This document shows positions 12,969 through 24,079 of a stretch of DNA of 64,000 nt, piece after piece. The notes beneath the pieces were generated by a model. The model saw only the letters and a program-made list of their open reading frames with translations. It did no database searches and was not told the origin of the DNA. The position numbers and the translations under genes are program-made. Position 1 is the first letter of the stretch. The number at the start of each line of letters is the position of its first letter. Source of the stretch: Deuterostichococcus epilithicus (lineage: Eukaryota; Chlorophyta; Trebouxiophyceae; Prasiolales; Stichococcaceae); contig JAVTLE010000014.1 in NCBI GenBank assembly GCA_033439295.1, forward strand, positions 4,402,001 to 4,466,000, in the 5' to 3' direction.

Positions 12969-15900
12969 ATGGCAGAGGCACCATCGCCACAGGCGCACAT
13001 GCCTGAGTCCATCGATCTCACAAACGATTCAGATGGGCTGCAGCCCGGCGTCTTGCAGTCCTTCAAAGTGGGAGCTCCTCTGCAACTCAGACTTGCTAAT
13101 GAAAGATGCACAAGATCCTTCCGTGCATCATCTGCAGAGCCGCAGAGCGATCAATATGCATACTATAAGATGTGCGATGCAGGATCACTGGTCACAGCTG
13201 GACACGGGATGCTCGGAGAACGCGGCGCTACTGCAGGCGCTGTCGAGCCTGCTGGGCCATTTGAGCACGGCTGTCGCCGTCTCGGAGGACCAGCTGACAC
13301 TGCTGTCGGACCTCGTCTGCACGGTAAGCAGCAGCACCTGCTCGCCGGGGACAGGCACCCGGCATACCTGCTGCATGCGCCGTGCAGCCCGCAGAGCCAG
13401 CCGGGACAGGAACGCAGTAGCGCGCGTGTGAAAGCAGCGTTGCAACGCTGCTTGTCGACCCGCAGGTGCTGCAAGATGTGCTCGGCGTCGACGGCCGGCT
13501 GTGCAAGGACCCGCATGCGGACCGTCTGGCGTCGGCAATGTCACGCCTTAATGTCGAGGTCCTACACCTGCAGACTTCGCACATGCGCAATCACTTTGCA
13601 CTTGGCATTTGCAGTAGGGGCGCAAGTGCAGGATCTGCAAGTGCAAAAAGCACACTTCGCGCTGCTGCACCGTGCACAGCCCACACATGTGTCTCGTGCC
13701 ACACACACCTTCACCATCCTCGGGAATTGCCGCTGATGGCTGACTGCTGGCCTCTGACGGCGCAGGCGGCACAAGCGGCGTTCGAGCTACCCCTGACTGC
13801 AGTGCCACTCGTCTCGGTGTCTGTGCACCAGCTATGGGGCGCTGGCGACACCGCCGCCGACGGCGCAACCGGCACCTGCACAGACGCCCTGGCAGACTTG
13901 GCCTCCAGCTTCCTGGTGCGCCTTGAGCGGGCTCAACACCCTGTACACATGATGCCTTTGTGCCGTGTGGCCTTCTGCGGCCTTGCAGTCGTTCCTGAAC
14001 GCTCCCGCGTACCGGCGTTCCCTCCAATGCCCTGTGCCGATGCTGCGACATGAGCCGCAAAGGCCAATTTGGAATGAACCATATCTTGGAATTTGTTCAT
14101 TGCAGGACCTCACAGCGGCGGCCGCTGCGTCGCCCGCGTGGCTGGACGTGGCGGGGCAGCAGGGGTTTGCAAACGTCAACGTGCGGCTGCGCGGCGTGCT
14201 CAAGGACAGCCTGGCGCCCGCGCTCGCATGCTGCATGGCCGCCGCCGGCGCAAACGGCGCAGCAGGTACGAGTTCATCGCCCAATGCCGCTGCAGCTCGG
14301 GAGTGTTCCCACCGTCAGCGGCACAGCCAAGTCGAAGCCGGCGACCAGCATCACACCCTCGCTCGGCTGTGTGGTTGCTGTGCTGAACGCTGTGCACTGC
14401 TGCAACCGCGCGGCGCAGGGCACCCGCAGCCGCTACATGCGAGCCAGGCACCGCAGCAGCAATGAAGCAGTCAGGGGACGAAGCCTTGCACCTTAAACCC
14501 TAAACGATATGCCCCTTACTCCCAGGCGCGGAACATCTGTACCAGGCGGCATGCGGGCAGCTGTTCCAGCTGGGGCGGTGCGCGGCGCAGATTGTGGACA
14601 ACGGCAGCCCGCTGTCAGGGCGCAAAGAGTTCCGCTCCTTCGCGACGCTGAACGTGGCCTGGGGCGGTCTGGTGAAGGTGCTGCTGTCGGTGCCGCCGCC
14701 TGCGCGCGCACGTTTCGCGCAGCTGGACGGTGAGCGCCGCCCAAGCCCGCCTGTGAGCGCGAGAATGGGATGCTTCGGCTGCCCGGAGGGTGTCAACTTC
14801 GGGCTCGCAATGCGCGCGCCAGCCCATCGCACCTAGGCCAGCGTTTTGCACCCTGGTGCTCCAGTCCTTGTGGCTGCACCCTTGACTGCAGCCGGGGGAC
14901 ATGCGACCAAGTAAAGCCATGATCGCGAACCGAGTCGAGTTGTCGGAATTGCTGCCGGCAGTGAAGCGTGTGTCGTCCACCGTTCGCCCTTGCGCGGCAG
15001 GCTTCCGTCTCGACGAGTGCCTGGGCGTGCTGGTCTCGTCGCTGGGCGTCGCCCTGCGGGCGCTGCTGAACGACATCAGGCAGGCCCAGCTGCAGGTTTG
15101 TGCCTTCGCCACCCGCATCGATGAACGGCACAAATCACCTGCGACAGCAGCTCACATGCAGCGGCAATGGCGCCGCGGTGTCTGCCACATCGCATACCCA
15201 CCAATCACATGTAACCACCAAAGCACCAACACGCCGAGGGAGTGAACCCACCGGGACAGCAGTTCACAGCTGTCAGCGCAACCGCAGATTGTGCGCTTCT
15301 GGGTGCTGCAACTCGTCAGGCTGTCGGAGGCCTTTTCGGTGCCTGCCGCACAGCACTGGCTCGGCGCCGCGGCCCTGCTGGGCCTGCTGCTGGATCACAG
15401 GCGAGTTTTCGCGTGCCAAAGCGAGTTTGTTGTCTCAAAGTGATTCCTGGCTTGTCAGGAGTTTGCTGGCCGCATTGCTTTTGACCCATCTTCCTCTCGC
15501 CGCCCGGTGCCGCCTCAGGCACATGTTTGGCCGCTTCAGCAGCGGCCATGGTGGGGCCGCACCTGGCTGCCTTGCGAGGGTCATTCGCCTCACCTGCAGT
15601 TCAGACACCGACCAATTCATCATGCAGGAGCCAGGTCGCGGACCACCCGCTGGGACCGCTCATTGAGCAGCACGTGACGCAGCGCCTGGCGGAAGTTGCT
15701 GCCGGCATCCTGAACGCCGCAGCAACTGCGACGGCAGGCGGCGGCGTGCCCGATAACGCCGATGCCGACGCCGGTGACGCTGCCGCCAGCACTGGGGACA
15801 TGGACAGCGACCCGCCTGACACGCAAGCGCAGGTGCGAACTCAACCAGTTCGTTGGGTAACTCGCTGTATACTTTCAGAACCCGGCGCACATGGCCGGCT

Positions 15901-18900
15901 TGGTGTACGACAGAGGGAATGGTCACTCTGCCTTGGCCAACCGATGTACCGCTGCCGAATGCTGACCTGGTGCTCTTCACTGGGAGTCTATAACGAAGCC
16001 CCGCCTGCAACCAGTGAGGGCGTTTCGCAAGGTTGCTGCTCGGCAAGCTCCTGCAGGGCCAGGCGGCGGCCCTGCTGCAGCGGCTGTGCGCCGACGCATC
16101 AGGCGCACCGCCCGTGGAGGCGCGCCGGGCGCTGCTACCGCTTCTTGCCNTGCTGCGGTGCGCGGGCGGCGCGCCGGCGCCCGTGCGCTTGCTGCTGGCG
16201 CGCCACGGGCTGCCGGCATCCCTGGCCGCCGGAGGCCGCCTGGCCTGCGCCGCCGACGGCGGGGCCGGTCTGTTGCAGGAGGCGAGCGACTCGGCGCTGG
16301 CCTTCCTCGCCGCCTGTTGCGCCGACAGGTGGGCGCTGCTTTGGCGACCCTGCACTGTCGTCACTGTCGGTCCACTGTCACTGCTGCGCGGACATGTTGC
16401 TGTGCAGCGTGTTGCTGCGGCTTGCAGCATTGGCTGCTTTGCCGAACGCTACCGGGTCTCCCCAGCAGCGCTGGTCCAGGTTCGGACGGTCAGTATGTCA
16501 CGCACCGCCGCAGCATCGTCGTTAAGGCTCAGCACCAAATGCTGCACTGCAGCGGCAGCGGCAGGCAGGCGGCGCAGGCGTGGGCTGCGTGCCAGGCGGT
16601 GCTGCTGGGCGCGGCAGCCGCTGCGGCGCACCCCGGCCAGTTGCACCTGCTGTCGGACGTCCTCAGCCGCCTGTTCAGGCGCGGTGCCGGACTCTTTGGC
16701 AAACCAGCCACACAGCCACATGCGGCTCTGAAACGAGTGCAGCGACACTTGCAGATCAGGGTACTGAGGCTTTGTCAAAATCGAAGTCGGCCTGCCAGAT
16801 GGGAACAGGTCCTGTCGCCTGCCTTTCTGTCGGTCGACCGTGCTGTCTGCCGCCGGACATGACACGAACAGTGACGCAGTGCTGTCACTCGCCCCTCCCA
16901 GGCACGGCAGCGACGCGCTGTGCAGCTCCTTTCTGGAGGCACTCGCGGCTCTCGCCCGCTGCTCGGCGCTGGCGGCGGCTGCCGGCCAGCTGCCACCCAT
17001 GCCCCACCTGCCCGAGCTGCTGGGCTCGCTGCTGACGGTGGCGCCGGCGGCGGCACGCGATGCATGCCGCGCGCGCCTCCTCCAGGTGGGCGGGCACACC
17101 TTTCGGGCCGCAGTGTCAGGCGCTGGACCTGCTCCCGCAAGCTCTTCACCATACCCCGTGGTAGCCAGGCCAGCTGTGTGCCTGGCAAGCACCCGAGTTT
17201 GCTCTCGGGTGCTCTCGGTGCCCTATGCCGCATGGCCTGGGGAGCCGCCGCTCGAGGGTGCTGAATACCATGCGGCGCCTTCTGGCCCAGGAGGAGAAGC
17301 GTGCGAATACTGTGTTAAGCGTGTTATTTGTGCAGGATGCCCACGGCCGCATCACTGCCGGGCGAGAGCTGCCCGTCGCTTCAGCTTACCTTAGTGCGGT
17401 GCGGCACAGCTGCGGCGCGGAGCCGCTGGTTCTGCGTGACGAGGCCGCCAGGGTGTGGGCGGCCGCAGCAGCGGCGGCGCACGCAGCAGACGCCGCGCGG
17501 CTGACGGCGGCTCTGGGGGCGGCTGCGGCGCAGCTGCCTGTGCTGCTGGAGTGCCTGGAGGCGGCGGCGGCGACCGCGCTGGTTGCGTCTCTGGCCTGTG
17601 ATGCATCCGGATCCGCACCGGCAGCGCCGGCGGCGCTGGCGCAGCAGCAGTCTGCGCTGGCGGGGTCGGCCCTCCGCGTCGTCGTCAGTCAGCCGGAGCC
17701 TGCGGTCCTGCTGCCGGCGCTGCGGCTGTGCATCCTTGCGGCGCGGGCCTCGGGCTGCAACCTGCCGCCGGAGGCGCTGTCTGCGATGCAGGCGACGCAC
17801 CGCCACCTGCAGGTGAAACGGCATCCTTGTGAGGTCGTGCTGGGCTGCATGAGAGCGTTTGATGGTGCCCTACTTTTTCGGTGCAGTTGCTGTGCCTCAC
17901 CGCAGCCAGCTTGTTCATTCGGCTGATGGGAGGGTGGGGAACAGCAAGGACGAGGTTTTCCTCAGGAACCCAAGGCCAACATGCATCTCGCGTTGAACGG
18001 GCTGACTGGAGGCCCTCCTGGGCTGCAGCCGTCTCCGGGCTGACAGACACTCACACACGCTGCAGGCGCAGCAGGCGGTGGCCAGCGCGCTGCGGCACTG
18101 CAGCGGCCGCGACGCCGCGCACCTGCCGGCCGTGTCGCGGCTCTTCCATGCGGCCCTCAAGGTGGGGCGCACCCGGACAGGGGAGGGGGAGGGGGAGGGG
18201 GCTGGGAAACTGCTGCGGCCTGCTGTCCTGTGAACCACTGGCTGACCCGGCCGCCAATCTGCACACCGCACTGACCTGCACGATGAAGCGCGGATGCGGG
18301 GGAGGCGTGCTGACGCAGGGCTCTCGCCTGACGGGAGGCCCGGCTGTGCAACCAGGTGCAGCCTCTGATGGGTTGCTGCGATGTGCTTGCGATGTGCAAC
18401 CCTTGAACGCAGGAGCCGCGGTGGCTGGTGCGGCATGCGGCGATGGAGGCGCTGGTGGAGGTGCTGCGATCAGCCGACGAGCTGCACCCGCGCTCTCTCG
18501 TGCCGCCCTGCCTGCTCCCCAGCGGTGCGCAGCCCACTTGCCTCAGCCATCCCTGTTCCATCGCACGAAGGCGTCATGCCCAGCACCTGCTCCTCGCAAG
18601 TGAGCGATTTTGGAGGGTGCCGCGGCTGTAACGCTCTGGACGCGTTGAGTCGAAGCTGAGACAGGCCTTCTCCCCTGTCACCAGACTCGACGGCGGCCGC
18701 CGATGGGGACTGCAGCAGCCAGCCATTCGTGCAGCAGCTGCAGCTGTACATGCACCGCAGCACGCCGCCAGCAGACGGCGGGCAGCATGGCTGCGGCGGC
18801 AGCGGCGGGCACGGCGGCAGCAATGGCGTGTCTGTCGCTGACGCCTCAGCAGCAGACGGCGCGGCGCTGGCGGCAGCCCAGACAGAGCTGCAGTGGCAAC

Positions 18901-19329
18901 TCCAGGGGCTGCGGGGGCCGCGTGCGGCGTCGCCAGGCGCAGCGGCGCCGCAGCAGCGGCAAGGCGGCGCGGCCGGGCGGGAGGTTGAGATCCGGGCAGC
19001 GCTGGCGCACTGCTGGGAGGTGAGGGAACGTGAAAGCAAGTGCCTGCTTGCTCGGCTGAGTTACTTGAAGCAGGTCGGCGCGCAGGTGCTGTGTTCCAAC
19101 ACCGCAGAGGATCGATAGAAAGCGGGACAGACATGGAGCACTGATAGGGAGCTGGAATAACGACCAGTCAACATCTGCAAACAAATTATTCGTGCCTGGT
19201 CTGCAGTGCCTGGAGACGGCTACGGCCAAGCTGGGGGACGATTTGGTTGCCGATTCAAGTCGACAGCGTGCGACGCGGGAGGTGGCCAGGGTGGCCGCCG
19301 CGGCAAAGGCTCTGCAGGCGCTGATGTAA
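12969..19329 (+). CDS. Large helical-repeat protein, probable FIRRM/FLIP homologue (FIGNL1-interacting recombination factor)
   Basis: A gene of about 19 exons, mostly Ala/Leu-rich amphipathic helices. Coding segments are near 12969-13067, 13183-13323, 13465-13558, 13766-13930, 13990-14025, 14106-14263, 14525-14729, 15002-15096, 15283-15400, 15521-15581, 15632-15831, 16034-16328, 16560-16690, 16900-17084, 17400-17812, 18065-18161, 18412-18530, 18688-19018 and 19208-19329. The C-terminal half resembles human C1orf112/FIRRM and plant FLIP, notably RWLVRHAAMEALVE followed by LHPRSLVPPCLL (human: SWLLEQHTLEAFTQ then IVPQCL) and a final helical segment. FIRRM/FLIP binds the AAA ATPase FIGNL1 and limits RAD51/DMC1 strand invasion and crossovers. 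Similarity is weak and recognised by eye, so 'HEAT-like protein' is the safe call. The start (MAEAPSPQAHMPE) is the first in-frame Met that splices in phase. One exon border (15401) suggests a GC donor, and an N lies in the exon at 16150. Confidence 0.55.
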
Positions 19330-19767
19330 ATGCTAGCTTTTTCGTTACAGGGTTTTGTACTTTTATCCCTATCACGAGCGCTCGCTGTCGCCGCGTGACT
19401 CCACCAGACCTTCATGACACGTACTTACTCAACAGTCTGTGCTTGCCAGGTTTACAAGCACGTGTTTGAAATGGCATCACACGGGAAACATTGTCAGTGT
19501 CTCATGCAACTTAGTCGCGATGAACACGCCCTACACGATACCTATAGCGTTAAAAGAAAACCAAGTCCGGTTGTGACCAATGGGGTCGCACTCAGCTGCG
19601 CACTCGCGCGTGCTGAGAAAAATGTGGTCGGACTACTTCGATGCTTGTAGGCTGCCCACAGCCTTTAGCCTCGGTGGCCCCTTTCCATAGTGACTATGAA
19701 AAATAGTGACTATGAAAAGGGCCACCGAGGCCTGTGAAGCCCTCTTCGGAAGCGGCTGAATCCAGGC
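19330..19767. other. Convergent intergenic region with hairpin
   Basis: It separates the 3' ends of the FIRRM-like gene (+) and the dehydrogenase (-). It is AT-richer than its surroundings, holds a minus-strand TGTAA (TTACA at 19452-19456) and the 64-bp inverted repeat at 19668-19731. No coding segment is seen. Confidence 0.6.
19668..19731. repeat. Near-perfect 64-bp inverted repeat between convergent genes
   Basis: The left arm begins GCCTCGGTGGCCCCTTT and the right arm ends AAAGGGCCACCGAGGC. Pairing continues through CATAGT/ACTAT with one indel and very few mismatches to a tiny AT-rich centre. As RNA it would fold into a long hairpin from either strand. It could be a miniature foldback element or a shared 3' end structure. 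Confidence 0.85.
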
Positions 19768-22700
19768 TCAAGCATCGGCAAACTTGCGCATGCTCTCGTC
19801 GGCGCCTGTGGATACGACGTCCTCCCCCTTCATGCCCGGCTTCAGCACCACCTGCAAACATGACCGCAACACATCAAGCACACGTTGCTGCAGCAGGGGT
19901 GATGCTCATGCAAGCTTGCAGAGCGCATGTGCGCGGATGAGGATGAAGGCAACGGCACAAGGTGCGCCATACAAGGGTCACCTTGAGGCACTTCTCGTCC
20001 TCGTCTGCGGCACGTGAAGGCGAGCACTCAGTTTTCGCCGTTGTAAACATGGAGGGCAAACTGAGGAAAGCAAACTGGCATCTGCGCGGCGTGCTGAAGT
20101 CGTCAGGTGTGGGCAACTCACTTTTGTCGTTGAACATCTTGTAGCCCCGCGCAGCATCAGTCAGTGGCATCACGTGGGAAACCACGCTAGCCGGGTTCAG
20201 CTCGCCAGCCTGCGAAAGCATCCGCAGCAGTGGGTACGGATGGCAGACGGTGTCAGGCAGACTGCAGCAGCACTCGGGTGTGCACCGTTGGCGGCTGGAG
20301 AGCAAAACTTTGTTGTGTAGCAGGCCGTTGCTGCCCACGGAAGGCAACGCTCACCTCGATCTTCTCCAGCAGCTCGTCCCAGTACGCCTGGCAGGGACAC
20401 TGCCCAGCGCCCATGCGCAGCCCTTTCTCCATGAATGCACCGATGTTGAAGTCTGCGCGGACGCCAGATCCGGAGTTGTGAGCCTCGCAACTTTTCTGAC
20501 ACCTTGATTTGTTGCTGGTCATCACCCCGGCCTTGACGGTTTGGATGCATGTCTTGAGTATACCAACGCAGGCCCCGGCCGATGTAGACAAACCCAACGC
20601 AGGCCCCGCCTGAGGCAGACACTCACGGTTGCAGAAGCCGGCGTAGACGCCGACGACTCCGATGCGTCCGCCCTTCCGCACGGCGTAGATGAGCTCGTTG
20701 ATGATGGCCGATGGGTCGGTCTCCATCATCAGCGCCATCTCGATCTGCGATGCGGTAGAATAGGCTGTGGTGCGTCTGCAATGGATGGTGTCGTATCACA
20801 CAGTCGCAGTGTCACTGTGGCGATCCAGATTCTGCAGAAGGGCGAAGGGCTGCGGCGGTGTAACAATTCCAGGTTCCGAACCAGGGCGCACTGTCCGTCT
20901 CTGTTACATTTGCTCCTCTGATTTTGCTGCCATGCGTCAATCATGTGGCATTCATGTGCCAGCCAGTGTCGGCCTCCAAGATGCAGGCATCACAATCCAA
21001 CAGCCTGCCCCTGGCCGGGCAATAGCCGCCCAGAACCCTGAACCCAGGGGAGAAACCCACCGTGTGCAGCAGGCTGGAGGAGTAGTGAAAGCCGACGGCC
21101 TCGATGACGCAGTCGGGTCCATTGGGCACCAGCTTCTTCAGCTGGTCCAGGGTCTTGCCATCGTTGAAGTTGATGGTCTCCACGCCGGGCGCCGTCTGGG
21201 ATTGGGCAGGGCAGCTCCGAAGTCAGTCGCGGGGGGGTCCAGACTGCGTGTGCCATTGGCGGCCAGACATGGCGCATTCGACATCTCATTAAGCAGCGGC
21301 AGCAGCGGCAGCAGCACGAAGGTACTTCACAAGATCACAGGAGGCAACGCTTCCACAACTCTTCTGCATAATTCAAGTGATGCCCCAACCCCTAAACCCA
21401 CCTCCTTGGCGCGCTCAAGGCGGTAGGCGACGCTGTCGATGATGATGACGCGCTTTGCGCCACGGTTGAAGGCGCACTGCGCCGCCAGCTGCCCAACTGC
21501 GGAGCAGGAATGTTGGTATGGCCGGCACGTCGTGTCCTAAGAGCTGCCGTACTGCTTGCCGCCATCACGCTGCATCCGTGCAACACAGAAGCCGGCAATG
21601 GTGCCCGGATGCCGGTGCTGGCTCACAGGCAGCAGCATGCTCTGCACCACTTCTAAACCCGGCGTGAGGACTGAGGAGGCGAAAGGGGATTCGAGGATAA
21701 GGGATTCGAGAGCGCACCTGGGCCGGCGCCCCAGATGGCAACCACATCGCCGTCGCCGGTCTCGGCCAGCACGTTAGCATGCCATGCCGTGGGCAGGATG
21801 TCGCTCAGGAACAGGTACTTCTCGTCGGGGTGCTCCTTCGGCACCTTGAGCAGGTTGGTGTCAGCTGCGAGACACAATGCACACAGGAGTCCTCAGCCCC
21901 CGAGTGCTGGGCGGTGTGCCATGCATGAGGGCCAGCCCAATGGAGTGCAGATCGAAAGACATCTTTCAAAAGCAACCGTGTGCGATGGACACCGCTGCGC
22001 CACTCGCTCCCGCATGGTCCATCGCCTACTTGAGGCGCACAGAGCAGCTATAGCAGGTGCGCACCAAAGACAACGCGGGCATACTCTGCCTGGCCGCCCT
22101 CCCAGCCGCCCGTCAGGCTGGAGTAGCCTGCGATGAATGGGGCTGCGCCGGTGGGGTGTGTGCTGACTGTGGCTGCCAATCTGATTGGCTCAGTGGCACC
22201 TGATTGGCGCTGGTGCAGACTGAGCCACTGTGTGCCGCGGGAACAAAGGCAAATTGGCGTCACATGCGGCAGCGGTGGCTGCAAGCAGGCAGCCGAGAGG
22301 CGCCGGCTGCTCACCGTGGATGCCGGCGGTGCGGTGACCGTACAGCCACTCCTGCTCCTTGGATGGGTTGGTCACATCGCAGCAGGAGAACTGCGTCTTC
22401 TTGCAGTACCTGAGGGGCAGTCAGCACACCCAGTCGACCCAGATGCAGACAGCCAGTGAACTGGAGCGCCATAATGCTCCATAATGCAAGTGATGAGTGT
22501 CACGAACCATTTTGAAGTGATGCACGGCCTGCTCGCCGCAAGCAACAAAGCCGTCCACACGAAGCAGGTGCCCGGAATTGGTGTTGAGAGGTGGGAAAGA
22601 GGTCTCACATGCAGGAGCCACACCCAATGTCGAAGCACGCAACGACCTACGGGGAATATGGGAGAAGGATGTTCTGGGTGTGTGATCGACGGCCATAGCC

Positions 22701-23401
22701 GGCCCAGTGCTACTTGCTGCATGCGCACTAGCATATCACACACCAAGACAAGCCACCAAACTGCCCGCCTCGGACAGCGCTGCAACTGAGGCAGCCAACC
22801 GCACCCGGTCACCCACGGAGACACTCTTGACCTCCGGCCCGACCGACTCCACGATACCCATGAACTGCGCGAGTCAGAAGCCAAGATTTTGCAGACTCGT
22901 CTCCTCTGGCATCTGCCGAACGCGAGCAGGCTGTCATTGTGAGATGGCCGGCAACGGCATTTGTGATGGGCGCACCTCATGACCCAGCAGGTCGCCCTTG
23001 CTCATGCCAGCCATGGCCCCGGTGTACCTACATGTTTAAAGTTACATGTTCAAGATCCTTTGTTATGTTTGTGAAAGCATGCAATCATTCGCTCGTTCCT
23101 AGACAACGATATAAACCCACATGTGCAGGTCGCTGCCGCAGATGGCGGTGGCAGTGACCTTCAAAATAACGTCTTGCTGCACCAGAAAGGATATGAGACA
23201 GGTCAGCACCGTGTCAAGGACGATCGCTAAGCACTGGACATCGAGCACAGCCATGGTGTGCATGCTGTGCATGCTGTGCATGCTGCACATGCTGCGCAGT
23301 AGGTCATCCAGGTACAAAATCCATACCGGATCCGTGATTATGGGCACCGAGCGCTCGTTTACGGTGATGGACTTCTTGCCAGTCCACTCCGCGCCGAGCA
23401 T
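19768..23401 (-). CDS. Zinc-dependent alcohol dehydrogenase, glutathione-independent formaldehyde dehydrogenase-like
   Basis: Medium-chain dehydrogenase oxidising an alcohol or aldehyde hydrate with NAD(P). About 15 exons; coding segments near 23401-23327, 23176-23121, 23027-22976, 22868-22800, 22640-22606, 22412-22305, 22127-22058, 21868-21713, 21498-21404, 21190-21061, 20750-20627, 20455-20355, 20212-20128, 20009-19983 and 19857-19768. Seen: catalytic-zinc ligands in TATAICGSDLH and GHEFMGIVESVG; the four-Cys structural zinc loop CGSCMYCKKTQFSCC; TNPSKEQEWLYGH; GGWEGGQAEYARV; FLSDILPTAWHA; the Rossmann turn VVAIWGAGP with GQLAAQ; KRVIIIDSVAYRLE; and GRIGVVGVYAG. This is the long FDH-like subfamily common in plants, fungi and bacteria; the substrate cannot be fixed from sequence. 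The start used is the Met before LGAEWTGKKS. The frame stays open and coding-like for about 22 residues upstream (to about 23470, at a possible acceptor), so an extra 5' exon is likely. Confidence 0.88.
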
Positions 23402-24079
23402 CTTCCTGCTGTCGTCGTGCTTCGAGGCCACAGTGACCGACGGCAGGCCCTGATGGCTTTGATCGGAAACCTGCAAGCAGAGGCATCTGAGTTGATATGA
23501 GCAGAAAGACGTGAACGTAGCAGCGGAACTTACTGCTGGAAGCTGTGCAAGATAGGCTATCAGAGTTTGAAGTCTCACTGGCGGCGCCCCCATCATGCTG
23601 AAGAATTGATGTTTCGACGACGTGCAATGAAGTGCTCGTCAGGCAAAGCTAGGCGCTGCAGGCTGATCAGATCGGGAACTTTGTGAAGTCTTTGTCTGCA
23701 CTGGGCGTCTCTACGAAACTTGTGTCAAAAACAAACGGACGACGTAATTGGTGTCGGGCTTTCGCCTTTACGACAACTGCAGCACCGCTTCTCCACGTGA
23801 TGGATCTCAATCTCGACTGAAGATCGTGAGATTTCGAAAGATGCAGGCTCGTGCTGACTTCGCTGAAGCTTATGTTTCCTGTTTCCCTGAATGGGACTTG
23901 TCTCACGGACATGGTGCAAAGACCCTTAGCCTTATTGTGCAAAGTGGCTGGCACCCGCTGGGCGCCTTGCTTGGGCTTACCACAGCCCAGATGCTGGCGT
24001 GCGCCTGACCGGATGCCAAGCAACGCTGGCGGCGCCTGGTGACCCGGCTGGGTTCTCTGGTTCTTCACGTTTTGTCGCA
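23402..24079. other. Region between MSH5 stop and dehydrogenase start
   Basis: It must contain the MSH5 3' UTR and the 5' end of the dehydrogenase gene. The stretch 23402-23470 is in frame with the dehydrogenase (VSDQSHQGLPSVTVASKHDD) and follows a possible acceptor, so an upstream exon, perhaps a targeting peptide, may lie between 23500 and 24050. I cannot identify it. Confidence 0.4.

Noticed and set aside
12969-13736. Continuous 255-codon open frame starting at the FIRRM-like start codon
   Set aside because: Only the first part is taken as exon 1. The remainder runs out of frame through the next exons, which are better read in phase after splicing.
15527-16862. Overlapping plus-strand open frames of 280-330 codons
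   Set aside because: They read through clear introns of the FIRRM-like gene and mix frames. The supported exons (15632-15831, 16034-16328) are only parts of them.
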